A stretch of 64,000 nucleotides of DNA, from NCBI RefSeq assembly GCF_007859755.1, contig NZ_SJPF01000003.1, positions 434,001-498,000 on the forward strand, written 5' to 3'. Positions 32,903-43,248 of this stretch are shown in pieces (the first letter of the stretch is position 1; each line of letters starts with the position of its first letter). Under the pieces are notes generated by a model. The model searched no databases. It had not been told where the DNA came from and saw only the letters and a list, made by a program, of their open reading frames with translations. The DNA is from Blastopirellula retiformator (GTDB lineage Bacteria > Planctomycetota > Planctomycetia > Pirellulales > Pirellulaceae). Both the position numbers and the translations under genes were made by a program.

Positions 32903-34963
32903 TTAGCTGGCGCCTTCGGCCGAGGGAGCGTCTCCCTCTTCCGGCTTATCCGCTTCGCCGGCCGGACGCGACCGTTTGGGCGAGTCGGTGCCGGGGACGA
33001 TCCGCGGTCCGTGCGAGTGCTCTTCGATCACGCGGCGCAGTTCTTCGCCATCGACCGATTCGACTTCGATCAGACGCTCGGCCAGTGCGATCAGCGAGTC
33101 ACGGCGATCGGAGAGGAGCGAGCGGGTCTTCTGCAGCATTTCGTCCAGAATCCGCTTCACTTCGAGATCGATCTCGCGGGTCGTCTCTTCGCTGTGCGAA
33201 CGCATCCGTTCATCGGGGGCTTCCGGAATGAAGGCCGAGCGGCCGCTTTGGCGATAGTTGACCCGGCCCAAGCGGCTCATGCCGTAGTCGGTCACCATGC
33301 CGCGGGCCAATTCGGTGGCGCGTTCCAGGTCGTTCGAGGCGCCGGTCGAGATTTCGTCGTAGACCATTTCTTCAGCGACCGTGCCGGCCAGCAGCACCTG
33401 AATGCGGCTTTCGAGTTCGCCCTGGGTCATCAGGAAGCGATCTTCAGTCGGACGCTGCATCGTATAGCCAAGCGCCGCCAGACCGCGCGGAATGATCGAC
33501 ACTTTGTGAACCGGATCAGTATTGGGCAGGCAGTAGGCGACCAGGGCGTGACCACTCTCGTGGTAGGCGACCCGGTTCTTTTCTTCCTCGTGCATAACCC
33601 GCTGTTTTTTCTCGAGACCGGCGGTGACCCGCTCGACCCCTTCGTCGAACTCTTCCATCGAGACGGCGGGTTTCCCTTTGCGGGCCGCCAACAGCGCCGC
33701 TTCGTTGACCAGGTTGGCCAAGTCGGCGCCGGCGAAGCCCGCGGTGATCGAAGCGACCTTCTTGACGTCGACCGATTCGTCAAGTTTGACCGATTTGACG
33801 TGCACCTTCAGGATGTCGGCGCGACCAGCCGCGTCGGGGCGATCGACCAGCACCTGGCGGTCGAAGCGACCGGGACGCAACAGCGCCGGATCGAGCATCT
33901 CGGGGCGGTTGGTCGCCGCGATGATGATAATGCCGCTGTTAGAGTCGAAACCGTCCATCTCGACCAGCAGCGCGTTGAGCGTTTGTTCGCGCTCGTCATG
34001 ACCGCCCACCATGCCGGAGCCGCGGGTCTTGCCGAGGGCGTCGAGTTCGTCGATGAAAATGATGCAGGGGTTTTTGGCGGCCGCTTGTTGGAACATATCG
34101 CGAACGCGTGCGGCGCCAACGCCGACGAACATTTCAACAAAGTCGGAACCGGACAGGCTGAAGAACGTCACGCCTGCCTCGCCGGCGATCGCCTTGGCGA
34201 GCAACGTCTTGCCGGTACCAGGAGGGCCGACCAGCAGCACGCCTTTGGGGATGCGACCGCCCAGCTCTTGATACTTGTCGGGCGAGCGGAGGAAGTCGAC
34301 GATTTCTTTGACTTCTTCGACCGCTTCTTCGATCCCGGCGACATCCTCAAATGAGATGTTGAGGTCGTCCTGCATGTGCATCTTGCCGCGGCTGCGACCA
34401 AAGGCGATCGCGCTGCCGGCGCCGCCGAGACGGCGCATCATCAGGTAGAAGAGGATCACGATCAACGCGGTCATAAACAGCAGACCGCCGTAGATCTCGA
34501 GGAAACCATCCCCTGGATCGCCGCTGTAGTCTTTAAAGCCGTGCGCTTTGAGGGCGTCGGTGATTTCGTTCAGGCTCTGTTCGTCCCCCGGCAGGTAGGT
34601 GACGATCGGCGCCCCTTTCTCTTTGCTCGAGGCGATGTCTTTGTTGTCGGCGTCAAGATCTTCGCGATCGACGACGGCGCTGACCATCGACTTGCTGACG
34701 GTCGCGTTGCGGAGATTCGAGTAGAGGATTTTCTTCCCCTTCGAGTTCTCGATCGCCAGGCTGCCGACTGGTTTTCCGGAAGCGTCGGGCTCGTGCGCGT
34801 CAATCAGGTCGACCAGTTGGGCCGGCGTGATGGTGTCGCGCGAAGGTCGAATGAAGTAGATCGCGATAAAGAACGCGACGACGATCGCGACCACGATGTA
34901 CAGGATGGAATTATTCGAGCGCGAATCGCCCGAACGGCGAGGGGGTTCGTCGTGATTATCCAT
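32903..34963 (-). CDS. ftsH: ATP-dependent zinc metalloprotease FtsH
   Basis: 686 residues. Two N-terminal TM helices ([32 protein letters not shown]) around an extracytoplasmic domain, an AAA module with Walker A GPPGTGKT (246-253), Walker [12 protein letters not shown] and the second-region-of-homology Arg (RPGRFDRQV), then an M41 peptidase with HESGH (468-472). It degrades unneeded membrane and regulatory proteins. The C-terminus (after [10 protein letters not shown]) is a Pro/Glu-rich tail. No neighbour is clearly co-transcribed; a TATAAT lies upstream at 35030-35035. Confidence 0.97.
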   Translation of the reverse strand: MDNHDEPPRRSGDSRSNNSILYIVVAIVVAFFIAIYFIRPSRDTITPAQLVDLIDAHEPDASGKPVGSLAIENSKGKKILYSNLRNATVSKSMVSAVVDREDLDADNKDIASSKEKGAPIVTYLPGDEQSLNEITDALKAHGFKDYSGDPGDGFLEIYGGLLFMTALIVILFYLMMRRLGGAGSAIAFGRSRGKMHMQDDLNISFEDVAGIEEAVEEVKEIVDFLRSPDKYQELGGRIPKGVLLVGPPGTGKTLLAKAIAGEAGVTFFSLSGSDFVEMFVGVGAARVRDMFQQAAAKNPCIIFIDELDALGKTRGSGMVGGHDEREQTLNALLVEMDGFDSNSGIIIIAATNRPEMLDPALLRPGRFDRQVLVDRPDAAGRADILKVHVKSVKLDESVDVKKVASITAGFAGADLANLVNEAALLAARKGKPAVSMEEFDEGVERVTAGLEKKQRVMHEEEKNRVAYHESGHALVAYCLPNTDPVHKVSIIPRGLAALGYTMQRPTEDRFLMTQGELESRIQVLLAGTVAEEMVYDEISTGASNDLERATELARGMVTDYGMSRLGRVNYRQSGRSAFIPEAPDERMRSHSEETTREIDLEVKRILDEMLQKTRSLLSDRRDSLIALAERLIEVESVDGEELRRVIEEHSHGPRIVPGTDSPKRSRPAGEADKPEEGDAPSAEGAS

Positions 34964-35029
34964 GAGCTCTCAGGGGGGAGTGTCTCGGCGGAGCCGGTTG
35001 ATTTCGGTGTTTGGTCCAAGTCAGCCGCT

Positions 35030-35035
35030 ATTATA
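35030..35035 (-). promoter_or_regulatory. Candidate -10 box of ftsH
   Basis: TATAAT on the minus strand, 67 nt before the ftsH start. Only a weak -35 (TTGGCT, 15-nt spacer) is found. The 350-base divergent gap between ftsH and dxr contains nothing else I can identify. Confidence 0.35.
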
Positions 35036-35313
35036 CATCGCGTTGTTTCGAGCCAATGGATTGGCCAGTACGGCGAAAACGGCTCGACTTGCTGCGATAG
35101 GAGATTCTTCCTAGAATTCGCGTGCTTCGCAAGTGCTTGTCGCATCTAGAGATGTGCGCATCGCTCGCCGCCCAAGGCGCGGCCGCCTGGTTGTCGTAGA
35201 ATGCACGATGCATTTTCCGGCCGGGGCCGCTTGGACGGCTAGTAGCGATTACGCACCCCCGGCTCCGTCGCGCACTGTCTTCCCGTATCACCACCATCGA
35301 TCGAATCGTCGCC

Positions 35314-36480
35314 ATGACGGCCGCTCCTCAATACGTCGCACTGCTTGGCGCTACCGGTAGCATCGGACGCAGCACGCTGGATGTGATCGCCGCCTCGGAA
35401 GGACGCTATCAGTGCTATCTGCTGACGGCGCACCAAAAACTGGATGAACTTGCGGCCTCCGCGCGACAGTTTGTTCCCCGCTATGTGGTCGCTACCGATG
35501 CCGAAGCGGCGGCAAGTCGCGATTGGTCCGATCTGCCGCCCGAGACCGAACTGCGAACCGGCCCTGACGCGATCGCCGACCTGGTCGGACATGATGACGT
35601 CGATATTGTCGTCGCGGCGATTGTCGGGCGAGCTGGACTGGAAGGGACCTGGGCCGCCTTGGAAGCGGGAAAACGGGTCGCGCTGGCGAATAAAGAGACG
35701 CTCGTCTTGGCGGGCGGCCTGGCGATGCGGCTGGCGGCAGAGCGAAACGCCCCGATTTTGCCGGTCGATAGCGAACATAGCGCGATCTTTCAGGCCCTGC
35801 AGTCAGGCAAAGAGACCGAAGTCGCCCGGATCATTCTGACCGCTTCTGGTGGGCCTTTCCGGAATCACACTCAGGCGCAGCTCGAACAGGTAACTACCGC
35901 GGAGGCCCTAAATCACCCAACTTGGAAAATGGGCCCCAAGATTACGATCGACTCAGCGACCATGATGAATAAGGCGCTGGAAGTGATCGAGGCTCGCTGG
36001 CTGTTCGATATGCCGGCCGAAAAGATCGATGTGGTGGTCCACCCCCAATCGGTGGTCCATTCGCTGGTTGAATATGTCGACGGGTCGGTCCTGGCGCAAT
36101 TGAGCCCCCCGGACATGAAATTACCGATACAATACGCAATGTCGTACCCCCAGCGCTTCCCTGGACCGGCTCGAAGGCTAGACTTCAGCATCGCGTCCGC
36201 TTGGGAATTCCAGCCGCCCGACTTTGACCGCTTTCCTGCCCTAGGATTAGGGAAAGAGGCGGCCGAACGCGGGGGGACGACCGGTGCGGTCTTGAACGCC
36301 GCCAATGAGGCGGCGGTGCAGAGTTTTCTCGACGGCGAGATCTCTTTCACCGATATCCCCCGGGCATGCCGGGCTGCGCTGGACAGCCATGACTTTGACC
36401 CGAACCCAACTATTGAACAACTACTCGCGCTCGACGCATGGGCGCGTAGGGAGGTTTCCGCGTGGATTACGTGCTGCTAG
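35314..36480 (+). CDS. dxr: 1-deoxy-D-xylulose-5-phosphate reductoisomerase
   Basis: 388 residues. Second enzyme of the MEP isoprenoid pathway: NADPH-dependent conversion of DXP to MEP. NADPH site [18 protein letters not shown]; active-site strings [25 protein letters not shown] (metal Asp) and [11 protein letters not shown]-terminal [15 protein letters not shown] and [17 protein letters not shown]. Full length. Its last 19 bases overlap the start of the downstream protease gene, so the two should be translated together. This dxr-rseP neighbourhood is conserved in many bacteria. Confidence 0.97.
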   Translation: MTAAPQYVALLGATGSIGRSTLDVIAASEGRYQCYLLTAHQKLDELAASARQFVPRYVVATDAEAAASRDWSDLPPETELRTGPDAIADLVGHDDVDIVVAAIVGRAGLEGTWAALEAGKRVALANKETLVLAGGLAMRLAAERNAPILPVDSEHSAIFQALQSGKETEVARIILTASGGPFRNHTQAQLEQVTTAEALNHPTWKMGPKITIDSATMMNKALEVIEARWLFDMPAEKIDVVVHPQSVVHSLVEYVDGSVLAQLSPPDMKLPIQYAMSYPQRFPGPARRLDFSIASAWEFQPPDFDRFPALGLGKEAAERGGTTGAVLNAANEAAVQSFLDGEISFTDIPRACRAALDSHDFDPNPTIEQLLALDAWARREVSAWITCC

Positions 36481-38549
36481 CCGAGTCAAACTACTGGGGC
36501 ATGCTGACCAACCTCGGCTATTTCGCCATGGGCGTCGCGGGACTTGGCCTCGTGATTTTCATTCACGAGCTGGGACACTTCCTGGCCGCCAAAGCGTGTG
36601 GCGTGAAGTGCCTCCGGTTTTACGTCGGTTTCAATCCGTCGATTAAGATCGGCCCTTGGACGATCAGCCACTTCTGGAAAAAGCAGTGGGGCGAGACCGA
36701 ATATGGCATCGGTATCGTACCGCTAGGCGGATACGTACAAATGCTGGGACAGGACGACAATCCTGCCGCCGCCGAAGAAGAGCGGGCCAAGGCGAAAGCC
36801 GAAGGGCGTGAGGGACAATACGATCCGCGCGACTACCGGGCCAAGTCGGTTCCGCAGCGGATGATGATCATCTCGGCCGGCGTGACGTTCAACGTGATCT
36901 CGGCGGTCATCTTCGCCGCGATCGCCTACATGATCGGCGTCAGCTACACGCCGTGCGACGTCGCCTTGGCCCAGCCAGGCGGACCGGCCTGGGTTGCCGG
37001 CATTCGACCTGGCGACCAAATCCTGGCGGTGACTCCGGGCGCAGAGCCGAACGAAAACCTCCGCTACCGCAAAGATCTGACGCTGGCCGTCGTCATGAAC
37101 GGCGACAAACAGCCGATGCCGATCATGATTCGCCGCGGCGACAAGATCATCGACTTTGACGTGCAGCCGAAGAAACCGTTCCCCGATGCCGATTTCCCGC
37201 TGCTGGGGATCTCGCATGAGAACACCTTGAAGTTCGCCAAGCAAGGAGAAGACTTCGAGCTGGCCGCCGGCAATCCCGCGTGGATGGACAAGCTGAAAAC
37301 CGACGACCTGCTGATCGAGGTCGATGGCCAGCCGATCAGCACCTACGTTGAGTTGAAGCAGATTCTCGCGACCCGTCCAGCCGACACGCTGAAGCTGAAG
37401 TTTGAGCGAACCGAAGGGAATGGCGACGCTGCCGAAAAAACAACCTTCGAAGTGGAAGTGCCGCCGACGCCGTATCGTCAGACCGGCCTGGTGATGGAGA
37501 TGACGCCGATCCTGCATATCCAGGAGGGGTCGCCCGCCGCCGAGCATGGATTGAAGGTGGGGGACAAACTGGTGTCGATCGGCGATGAGCCGGCCGCCGA
37601 CGGATATACCTTGTCGTCTCGCACCGCGAAGTACGCCGGCGAGACGGTCGACGTCGTGGTCAACCGCGATGGGGAAGAGGTGACCATCTCGGTCCCAATG
37701 CGAGAGCCGACGCAGTACAACACGCAAAGCGGCTACCGCAGCGAACTGGCGGTCGACATGCTGGGCGTCTCTTACTCGCTGGAGCGACGAGTCGCCGAGG
37801 TGTTGCCTGGCAGCCCAGCCGAAGCGGCTGGCTTGCAAGCCGGAGACGAAATCCGCACGCTGAGACTCAAGCCGACCGATTCGCAAAAAGAATCGGGCTA
37901 TGGCTGGCCGACGCATGATGAGCCGCTCAGCCTAGTCAAGAATGAAGAAATCGCTTGGCAAGACGCGTTCAACGCGGCGTTTCAATATCTACCGGCCGGC
38001 GTTCCGGTCGAGGTGATTGCCGACCGCGAAGGAACCGACGAAACGCAAACGGTGTTGATCACGCCGGTCGATTCGGAGGATCAGTTTGTCGAACATCGCT
38101 ACCTGGTGTTCGTCTCCCCCGCTCCCAAGTACGTCGCCAAATCGGTCGGCGAAGCGTTCGCCCTGGGCGTGCAGGAAACGGGAAGCGGCATGGGACAGGT
38201 CTTCGCGATGCTTCGCAAGCTGGTGACCGGCTCGGTGCCGCTGGCCGGCTTTGGCGGACCCGGCACGATCCTGGCCGTGGCGACCAGCGAATCGTCGCAA
38301 GGAATCGGACGCCTGCTCCTCTTCCTGACGCTGATCAGCGCTAACCTGGCGGTGATTAACTTCCTGCCGATTCCGGTTCTCGATGGGGGGCACATGGTCT
38401 TTCTGGCCTACGAAGGGATCATGGGCAAACCGCTCAACGAGGAATGGATGATGCGGCTAACCTTCGCAGGCTTCGCCTTTGTGGCGCTGCTGATGCTCTG
38501 TGTGATCGGGCTCGATATCAATCGCTTTCTCCCCTGGATCACGGGGTAA
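36462..38549 (+). CDS. rseP: Site-2 intramembrane metalloprotease (RseP/RasP family) with four PDZ-like repeats
   Basis: 695 residues, about half as long again as E. coli RseP. Zinc motif HELGH at 35-39 in the first TM helix and LDG (640-642) in a C-terminal helix. Between them lie PDZ-like repeats, visible as [57 protein letters not shown] and [19 protein letters not shown]. RseP has two, so this protein appears to have four. It should cut membrane-bound anti-sigma factors or signal-peptide remnants. GTG 36462 has AGGGAGG upstream. A HAD hydrolase follows after 7 nt. Confidence 0.93.
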   Translation: MDYVLLAESNYWGMLTNLGYFAMGVAGLGLVIFIHELGHFLAAKACGVKCLRFYVGFNPSIKIGPWTISHFWKKQWGETEYGIGIVPLGGYVQMLGQDDNPAAAEEERAKAKAEGREGQYDPRDYRAKSVPQRMMIISAGVTFNVISAVIFAAIAYMIGVSYTPCDVALAQPGGPAWVAGIRPGDQILAVTPGAEPNENLRYRKDLTLAVVMNGDKQPMPIMIRRGDKIIDFDVQPKKPFPDADFPLLGISHENTLKFAKQGEDFELAAGNPAWMDKLKTDDLLIEVDGQPISTYVELKQILATRPADTLKLKFERTEGNGDAAEKTTFEVEVPPTPYRQTGLVMEMTPILHIQEGSPAAEHGLKVGDKLVSIGDEPAADGYTLSSRTAKYAGETVDVVVNRDGEEVTISVPMREPTQYNTQSGYRSELAVDMLGVSYSLERRVAEVLPGSPAEAAGLQAGDEIRTLRLKPTDSQKESGYGWPTHDEPLSLVKNEEIAWQDAFNAAFQYLPAGVPVEVIADREGTDETQTVLITPVDSEDQFVEHRYLVFVSPAPKYVAKSVGEAFALGVQETGSGMGQVFAMLRKLVTGSVPLAGFGGPGTILAVATSESSQGIGRLLLFLTLISANLAVINFLPIPVLDGGHMVFLAYEGIMGKPLNEEWMMRLTFAGFAFVALLMLCVIGLDINRFLPWITG

Positions 38550-38556
38550 CGCGACA

Positions 38557-39249
38557 TTGCTTCGATCGCCTGATCTGATCCGCTGCGTCTTGTTTGACGC
38601 CGTCGGAACCTTGATTTATCCGCATCCCAGCGTGGCGTCGGTCTACCAATCGGCCGGCGTCGCTCTTGGCTGCGACCTGCCCATCGAGACGATCCGTACG
38701 CGGTTTCGTGAAGCGCTCACCCTGTACTCGGTCTCAGCGGATTTGCGCAGCGATGAGACGATGGAACGCGAGCGGTGGCGGAAGATCGTCACGCATGTCT
38801 TCGCCGAGTCGGAACAGCCAGACGCGATTCTCGACCAACTCTGGAGACACTTCGCCCAAGAGAAGAGCTGGAGCGTTTATCAAGATGCGCTGCCGACTCT
38901 TGAAGCGTTAAGCCCGCGCTACCGCATCGGCTTGGCGTCGAACTTCGATCAGCGTCTACGAACCGTCGCGGGGCACTGGCCCAGTTTGGCCGACGCGCTG
39001 TTATTCGTTTCGTCGGAGGTGGGTTGGGCGAAGCCGAGCCCGAAGTTTTTCAGCCTGGTCGCGCAGGTGCTGCAGCTGCAGCCGCATCAGATCTTGCTGT
39101 TGGGTGATGATCCGCGAAACGACTATCACGGGGCGATCGCCGCCGGCTATCAGTCGCTCTTCTTGTCTCGCGATGGCGAGTCGCCGTCCGATATTGAAGC
39201 GTCGGCGACGATCGCTTCTTTGACCGATGTGGTGAAGCGACTGTCTTAG
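38557..39249 (+). CDS. HAD-superfamily hydrolase (HAD-IA, phosphatase-like)
   Basis: 230 residues. Nucleophile Asp14 in VLFDAVGTLIYP (motif I, D-x-x-x-G-T), a motif II Ser in IGLASNFDQRL, the motif III Lys in WAKPSPKFF, and motif IV ILLLGDDPRNDYHGA. Motif I has Ala-Val where most phosphatases have Asp two residues after the nucleophile; loss of the second Asp may mean a dehalogenase-like or altered reaction. Starts at TTG 38557, 7 nt after the rseP stop, without a strong ribosome site, so it probably depends on coupling. Substrate unknown. Confidence 0.85.
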   Translation: MLRSPDLIRCVLFDAVGTLIYPHPSVASVYQSAGVALGCDLPIETIRTRFREALTLYSVSADLRSDETMERERWRKIVTHVFAESEQPDAILDQLWRHFAQEKSWSVYQDALPTLEALSPRYRIGLASNFDQRLRTVAGHWPSLADALLFVSSEVGWAKPSPKFFSLVAQVLQLQPHQILLLGDDPRNDYHGAIAAGYQSLFLSRDGESPSDIEASATIASLTDVVKRLS

Positions 39250-39427
39250 AGCGTTTTTCTGATATCTGTGGCGTTTCTGGCGTTAGTGAGGCAAGCTGGT
39301 CAAGGCGACCGAAGCAGGCGAATCCTCAAGATTCGTCGATGCAGGTCAACGCCGACCAGCGCGGCCGCAACCAGCCAGAACGATACAGATGGAGGAAAAC
39401 CGCTCTAAGGTTCGCCGCCGGCGCATC

Positions 39428-39456
39428 AAAAAAGGGAACGCCGCGCAAGCGTTCCC
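39428..39456 (-). terminator. Rho-independent terminator of the lipoprotein gene
   Basis: Minus strand: 8-bp stem GGGAACGC/GCGTTCCC with a 7-nt loop followed by six T, 47 nt after the stop codon at 39503. The 39250-39502 gap contains nothing else I recognise. Confidence 0.82.
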
Positions 39457-39502
39457 CCGATCTTGGCGAAACTGCTTTCGTCAGAGACGAAAGCCGGTTT
39501 CG

Positions 39503-39910
39503 CTACGGTTTGACCTCGATCATCAGGTCCCCTGCATTGTCGTCGGTGACTTCAATCGTCGTGGTGTACTCGGCGAACATCTGTTGTCCCAGCGGCAGCT
39601 CGCGGTCGGGTTGGGCGTTGCCGTCGAAGCCGTTGATCCGCACGCGATAGGCGCCGCTGGTGAGTCGCTGTTTCGCTTGTGACGAATCAAACATACCATC
39701 GACGATCGATGCGGAGATCGCCGGGCCGGTATGCCCTTTCGACGAATCGGGGCTTAGCAGAATCGAGCCGCGGGGAACCGGTTTGCCTTTGTAGGTCACC
39801 TTGCCGATGGCCGCATGTCCGGCTGGCTGCGACGCTCCGCAGCCGCCGGCCAGCATGATCGCCGCGGCGGCGATCATGCTCAATACACAATAGCGAATCA
39901 TTTTTGACAT
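39503..39910 (-). CDS. Small lipoprotein of the planctomycete DUF1559-partner type
   Basis: 135 residues. Signal peptide with a Cys at the cleavage point (AAAAIMLAGGCGASQPAGH), probably a lipoprotein, followed by one beta-sandwich like the carboxypeptidase regulatory fold: IGKVTYKGKPVPRGSILL, SGAYRVRING, TTIEVTDDNAGDLMIEV. In planctomycetes such genes often follow DUF1559 genes. Here the DUF1559 gene is the next one upstream, but a MITE-like element separates them. Function unknown. Confidence 0.82.
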   Translation of the reverse strand: MSKMIRYCVLSMIAAAAIMLAGGCGASQPAGHAAIGKVTYKGKPVPRGSILLSPDSSKGHTGPAISASIVDGMFDSSQAKQRLTSGAYRVRINGFDGNAQPDRELPLGQQMFAEYTTTIEVTDDNAGDLMIEVKP

Positions 39911-39961
39911 CGTCTTAAACGGGATAGGATGCGAGATGAGTTGGGCTGCATACAGAGACGC

Positions 39962-40114
39962 TTGGCAGTCCGTTGGTATTCTCGACGGACTGTGTGATCG
40001 CAGGGATGCGATCCCAAAATAGCGACGTAAGTCGTAATTTTGGGAGCCGCGAAGCGCTATACTCTGAGCCTGGCGAGGTTGAAAAATGCCATCCTGGCAT
40101 TTCTCAACGGGCTG

Positions 40115-40118
<4 letters not shown>
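39962..40118 (+). mobile_element. MITE-like element, copy 5
   Basis: Core 39966-40114 (149 bp), flanked by TTGG and TTAG. The right flank contains, read on the minus strand, the TAA stop codon of the DUF1559 gene (40115-40117). The fourth hairpin is AAATGCCA-tcc-TGGCATTT. It splits the DUF1559 gene from the lipoprotein gene. Confidence 0.86.
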
Positions 40119-40999
<881 letters not shown>

Positions 41000-41410
41000 A
41001 CGGACACCTCAGAATGGGAAGAGAAAAGCAGATGAAAAGGGGGCGCGACGGCTGCAGTAAAGCAACTTTCGCGTCCGAAAAATCAAAGGGTTTCCCCTCA
41101 ATCAGTTCCGTTATCGACCATCGATAAGGTGGTGAATGACGAAAAAACGATCGCTCTGGGGTTTCCCGTAATATTCAGATAAGAGTCTTAAATCGGTATT
41201 AACGCGACGGCCTGGCCCTTAACCAGTCGCGAAGAAGAGATCCATGATTTTACAGATTTCCCTGATTTTTATTAGGCGAATACATGTGTTTTCTGCAAGA
41301 ATTCGAAATATTTTTCATTGGTCGGGGTGTGGCGGCGCCAGTAGAGAGGGGGCTCTCGCGGCTCGGCCGGGGTGCAGTATCGCTCTAGAGACGGTGGCCA
41401 GACAGAACGG
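41000..41410. other. 411-base gap without a recognisable gene
   Basis: AT-richer than its surroundings. I see a short dyad TTATCG-accat-CGATAA near 41112-41128, upstream of the DUF1559 gene on its strand, that could be regulatory. A plus-strand frame at 41244-41540 has no ribosome site or family features and is not supported. Confidence 0.35.
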
Positions 41411-42182
41411 CTACTCTTTCAGCAGCTTGGCGGGTATCTCGATCCGCCCCAGGTCGGTCGCTTCCGCCGACGACGACTTCGATTTCGTACCCTCCTTTTC
41501 GCTCGCTTTGCGGTTTGCCATCGAGCGTGATCTCCTTTAGATAGCCAACCGACTCATGCCAGAAGGTGAATGTCCAGGTTCCTTCTGGCAGGTTCTTGAT
41601 CTCGAACTCGCCATTGGCGTCGGTGATGGCGGCATAGGGTGAGTCGAGTAGGAGCAGATAGCCCTGCATCCAGTGGCGGATACCGCTCCAGATAACGATG
41701 GGTATGCGTTCCTCGTGGACAAATCGAAGGTCCTGTTTCTTGCCGGCGTCCAAGAGCAGGTTCACCGGGGCGTTCACGAAACCGTCGACGACGAAATTCT
41801 CCACCACTGGGGCGACGTTCCGAAAGCGGATCGTCTGCGACGTGTGAATGAACGTTACACGGGGAGTAATCGCGAAACGGTTGCTGCTGATTTCGATTGT
41901 GTCGCTAGCCGTTTCGGCGTAACTGGGGTGCGGATCGGGATAGGTTTCGCCGCGCTCAACGGTCAGCCAGACCGCGACGTTTTGAAGTTCTCCTTTGGGG
42001 CCGACAAGAATTATTTGGTTAGGGATCCGGGCCATGCCGGCAAATCCTGGCATCGGTGCGGGCGGCTTGATCGGGCCATTGATGACAAATTTACCCTTTA
42101 TCGTGCCCCATTCGTCGGCGGTGGCGAACCCGGCAAACGCGAACGACGCCAGGAACGCGAACAGAATCGTGCTGAGCTTCAT
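41411..42182 (-). CDS. Secreted cupredoxin/carboxypeptidase-regulatory-like protein, C-terminus frameshifted
   Basis: As the sequence stands the frame runs to 41385 (265 residues). Signal peptide MKLSTILFAFLASFAFAGFATA; then a beta-sandwich (TIKGKFVINGPIKPPAPMPG, VAVWLTVERGE, TFIHTSQTIRFRNVAPVVEN) and a carboxypeptidase-regulatory-like end (DANGEFEIKNLPEGTWTFTF). The last 30 or so residues (GGSDRPGADRDTRQAAER...) look like noise. Dropping one G near 41464-41465 restores GEATDLGRIEIPAKLLKE and a TAG at 41411-41413, a far more likely ending (256 residues). So there is a one-base insertion or a sequencing error. Third gene of a probable MarR operon. Function unknown. Confidence 0.75.
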
Positions 42183-42228
42183 GGGGCGGGACCTTCACTA
42201 AGCGGGATGGAATGAGGAGGGCGTGCCG

Positions 42229-42555
42229 CTAGTCTAGCGGTTCTTTCTCCGACGTACGAGAAAAATCGGCGCCGCCTGAACTTCGCTTCCAGCAAAGCCG
42301 CGTCAGTCCAAAGCTAAGAAAAGTCAGCAGCGCCAACGATGTCAACAGCGCGAAAGGAAACATCCACAGCGGAATCGCCAGCCGATGCGTATGCGGTACC
42401 GACCCAAACTCGCCGGTATCATGCAGCCACAGAAAGATCGCGTGCGTGTTGGAGAAGGTGAGCAGTTGGACAACGTACGAAACCAGCAAGAACATCGCGA
42501 CCAAGATCGCCGGGGCGATCGCATGTTGCGCAATTTGTTCGAGCCGAGACGACAT
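42229..42555 (-). CDS. Small two-to-three-TM membrane protein
   Basis: 108 residues with hydrophobic segments PAILVAMFLLVSYVVQLL and PLWMFPFALLTSLALLTFLSF and a His-containing loop (LWLHDTGEFGSVPHTHRLAI). No known family recognised. It begins 24 nt after the MarR gene and is followed 46 nt later by the secreted beta-sandwich protein, so the three may form one operon under MarR control. Confidence 0.68.
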   Translation of the reverse strand: MSSRLEQIAQHAIAPAILVAMFLLVSYVVQLLTFSNTHAIFLWLHDTGEFGSVPHTHRLAIPLWMFPFALLTSLALLTFLSFGLTRLCWKRSSGGADFSRTSEKEPLD

Positions 42556-42579
42556 GCAACACCGTTATGCGCAGCCTCG

Positions 42580-43068
42580 TTATTTGGCGGCGGCGTTCTC
42601 CGCCGCTTCGCGGGCTTTGACCAGTAACCGATTCAACTCGACCAGTTCCGCCTTGGTCATGTGCCCCAGGTTCAACTGGTGGATGTCGACCAGCGGCTCG
42701 GCCAATTCGGCGATCAACGCTTCACCCTTCTTGGTCAGCTTGATTCGAATGACCCGACGATCGGTTTGCGAGCGTGTACGCGAGACCAAACCGGCCTCTT
42801 TCAGGCGGTCGATCAGCCGCGTGATGTCCGGCACCCGGGTCACCATCCGGCTGACGATTTCCAGGCAGGGCAGGCCCGGTGGATCGGCCGCTTCCAGGAT
42901 TCGCAGCACGTTGTACTGGGCGCTCGACAGGCCATGCTGCTTTAGCAAATGGCTGGGGGCGGCGGCGATCATGTTGTGCGTGCGCAGCAGGTTCAGGTAC
43001 GTCTCCTGCGGCAAGGAGTCGAACGGAGCGGACTTTTTCAGCTGTTGCTGCAGGGTCGATTTAGACAC
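42580..43068 (-). CDS. MarR family transcriptional regulator
   Basis: 162 residues. Winged helix: HGLSSAQYNVLRILEAADPP, IVSRMVTRVPDITRLIDRLK (recognition helix), then the wing TRSQTDRRVIRIKLTKKGEA. The frame is open to 43206, but the first 46 codons are unlike MarR; GTG 43068 has GGAAG 9 nt upstream. An operator-like palindrome (43100-43114) overlaps a candidate promoter just ahead, so it probably represses itself. Two further genes follow closely. Ligand unknown. Confidence 0.9.
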   Translation of the reverse strand: MSKSTLQQQLKKSAPFDSLPQETYLNLLRTHNMIAAAPSHLLKQHGLSSAQYNVLRILEAADPPGLPCLEIVSRMVTRVPDITRLIDRLKEAGLVSRTRSQTDRRVIRIKLTKKGEALIAELAEPLVDIHQLNLGHMTKAELVELNRLLVKAREAAENAAAK

Positions 43069-43099
43069 GCCGGCGGCTTCCGAAAAGGATAAGTAGCAC

Positions 43100-43114
43100 G
43101 AACAATAATTGTTC
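43100..43114 (-). promoter_or_regulatory. MarR-type operator
   Basis: GAACAATaATTGTTC, a perfect 7-1-7 palindrome, 31 nt before the MarR start codon. It overlaps the proposed -10 box. MarR proteins commonly bind sites with AACAAT-type arms; which protein binds here is inference. Confidence 0.62.
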
Positions 43115-43133
43115 TCACAACCAAATCTGTCAA
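43105..43133 (-). promoter_or_regulatory. Promoter of the MarR operon
   Basis: Perfect -35 TTGACA (43128-43133) and -10 AATTAT (43105-43110, 4 of 6), 17 nt apart on the minus strand. The palindrome at 43100-43114 covers the -10. Confidence 0.55.
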
Positions 43134-43165
43134 GCCACGGCCGCCAGCGAGAACCAGGAGCGCAT

Positions 43166-43201
43166 AAAAAAAGCCGCCTGCAACGCTCGGTTGCAGGCGG
43201 C
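43166..43201 (-). terminator. Rho-independent terminator of the repeat-rich secreted protein
   Basis: Minus strand: 11-bp perfect stem GCCGCCTGCAA/TTGCAGGCGGC, 7-nt loop, then seven T. It begins 48 nt after the stop codon at 43249. Confidence 0.9.
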
Positions 43202-43248
43202 CACATGGGTTTCGGCGAAAGACCCTCGCGAGTTGTTCGCTCGTTCGC

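Noticed and set aside
32897-34354. 485-codon plus-strand frame
   Set aside because: Lies antisense to ftsH, whose Walker and HESGH motifs are certain.
36723-37916. 397-codon minus-strand frame
   Set aside because: Shadow of the rseP homologue.
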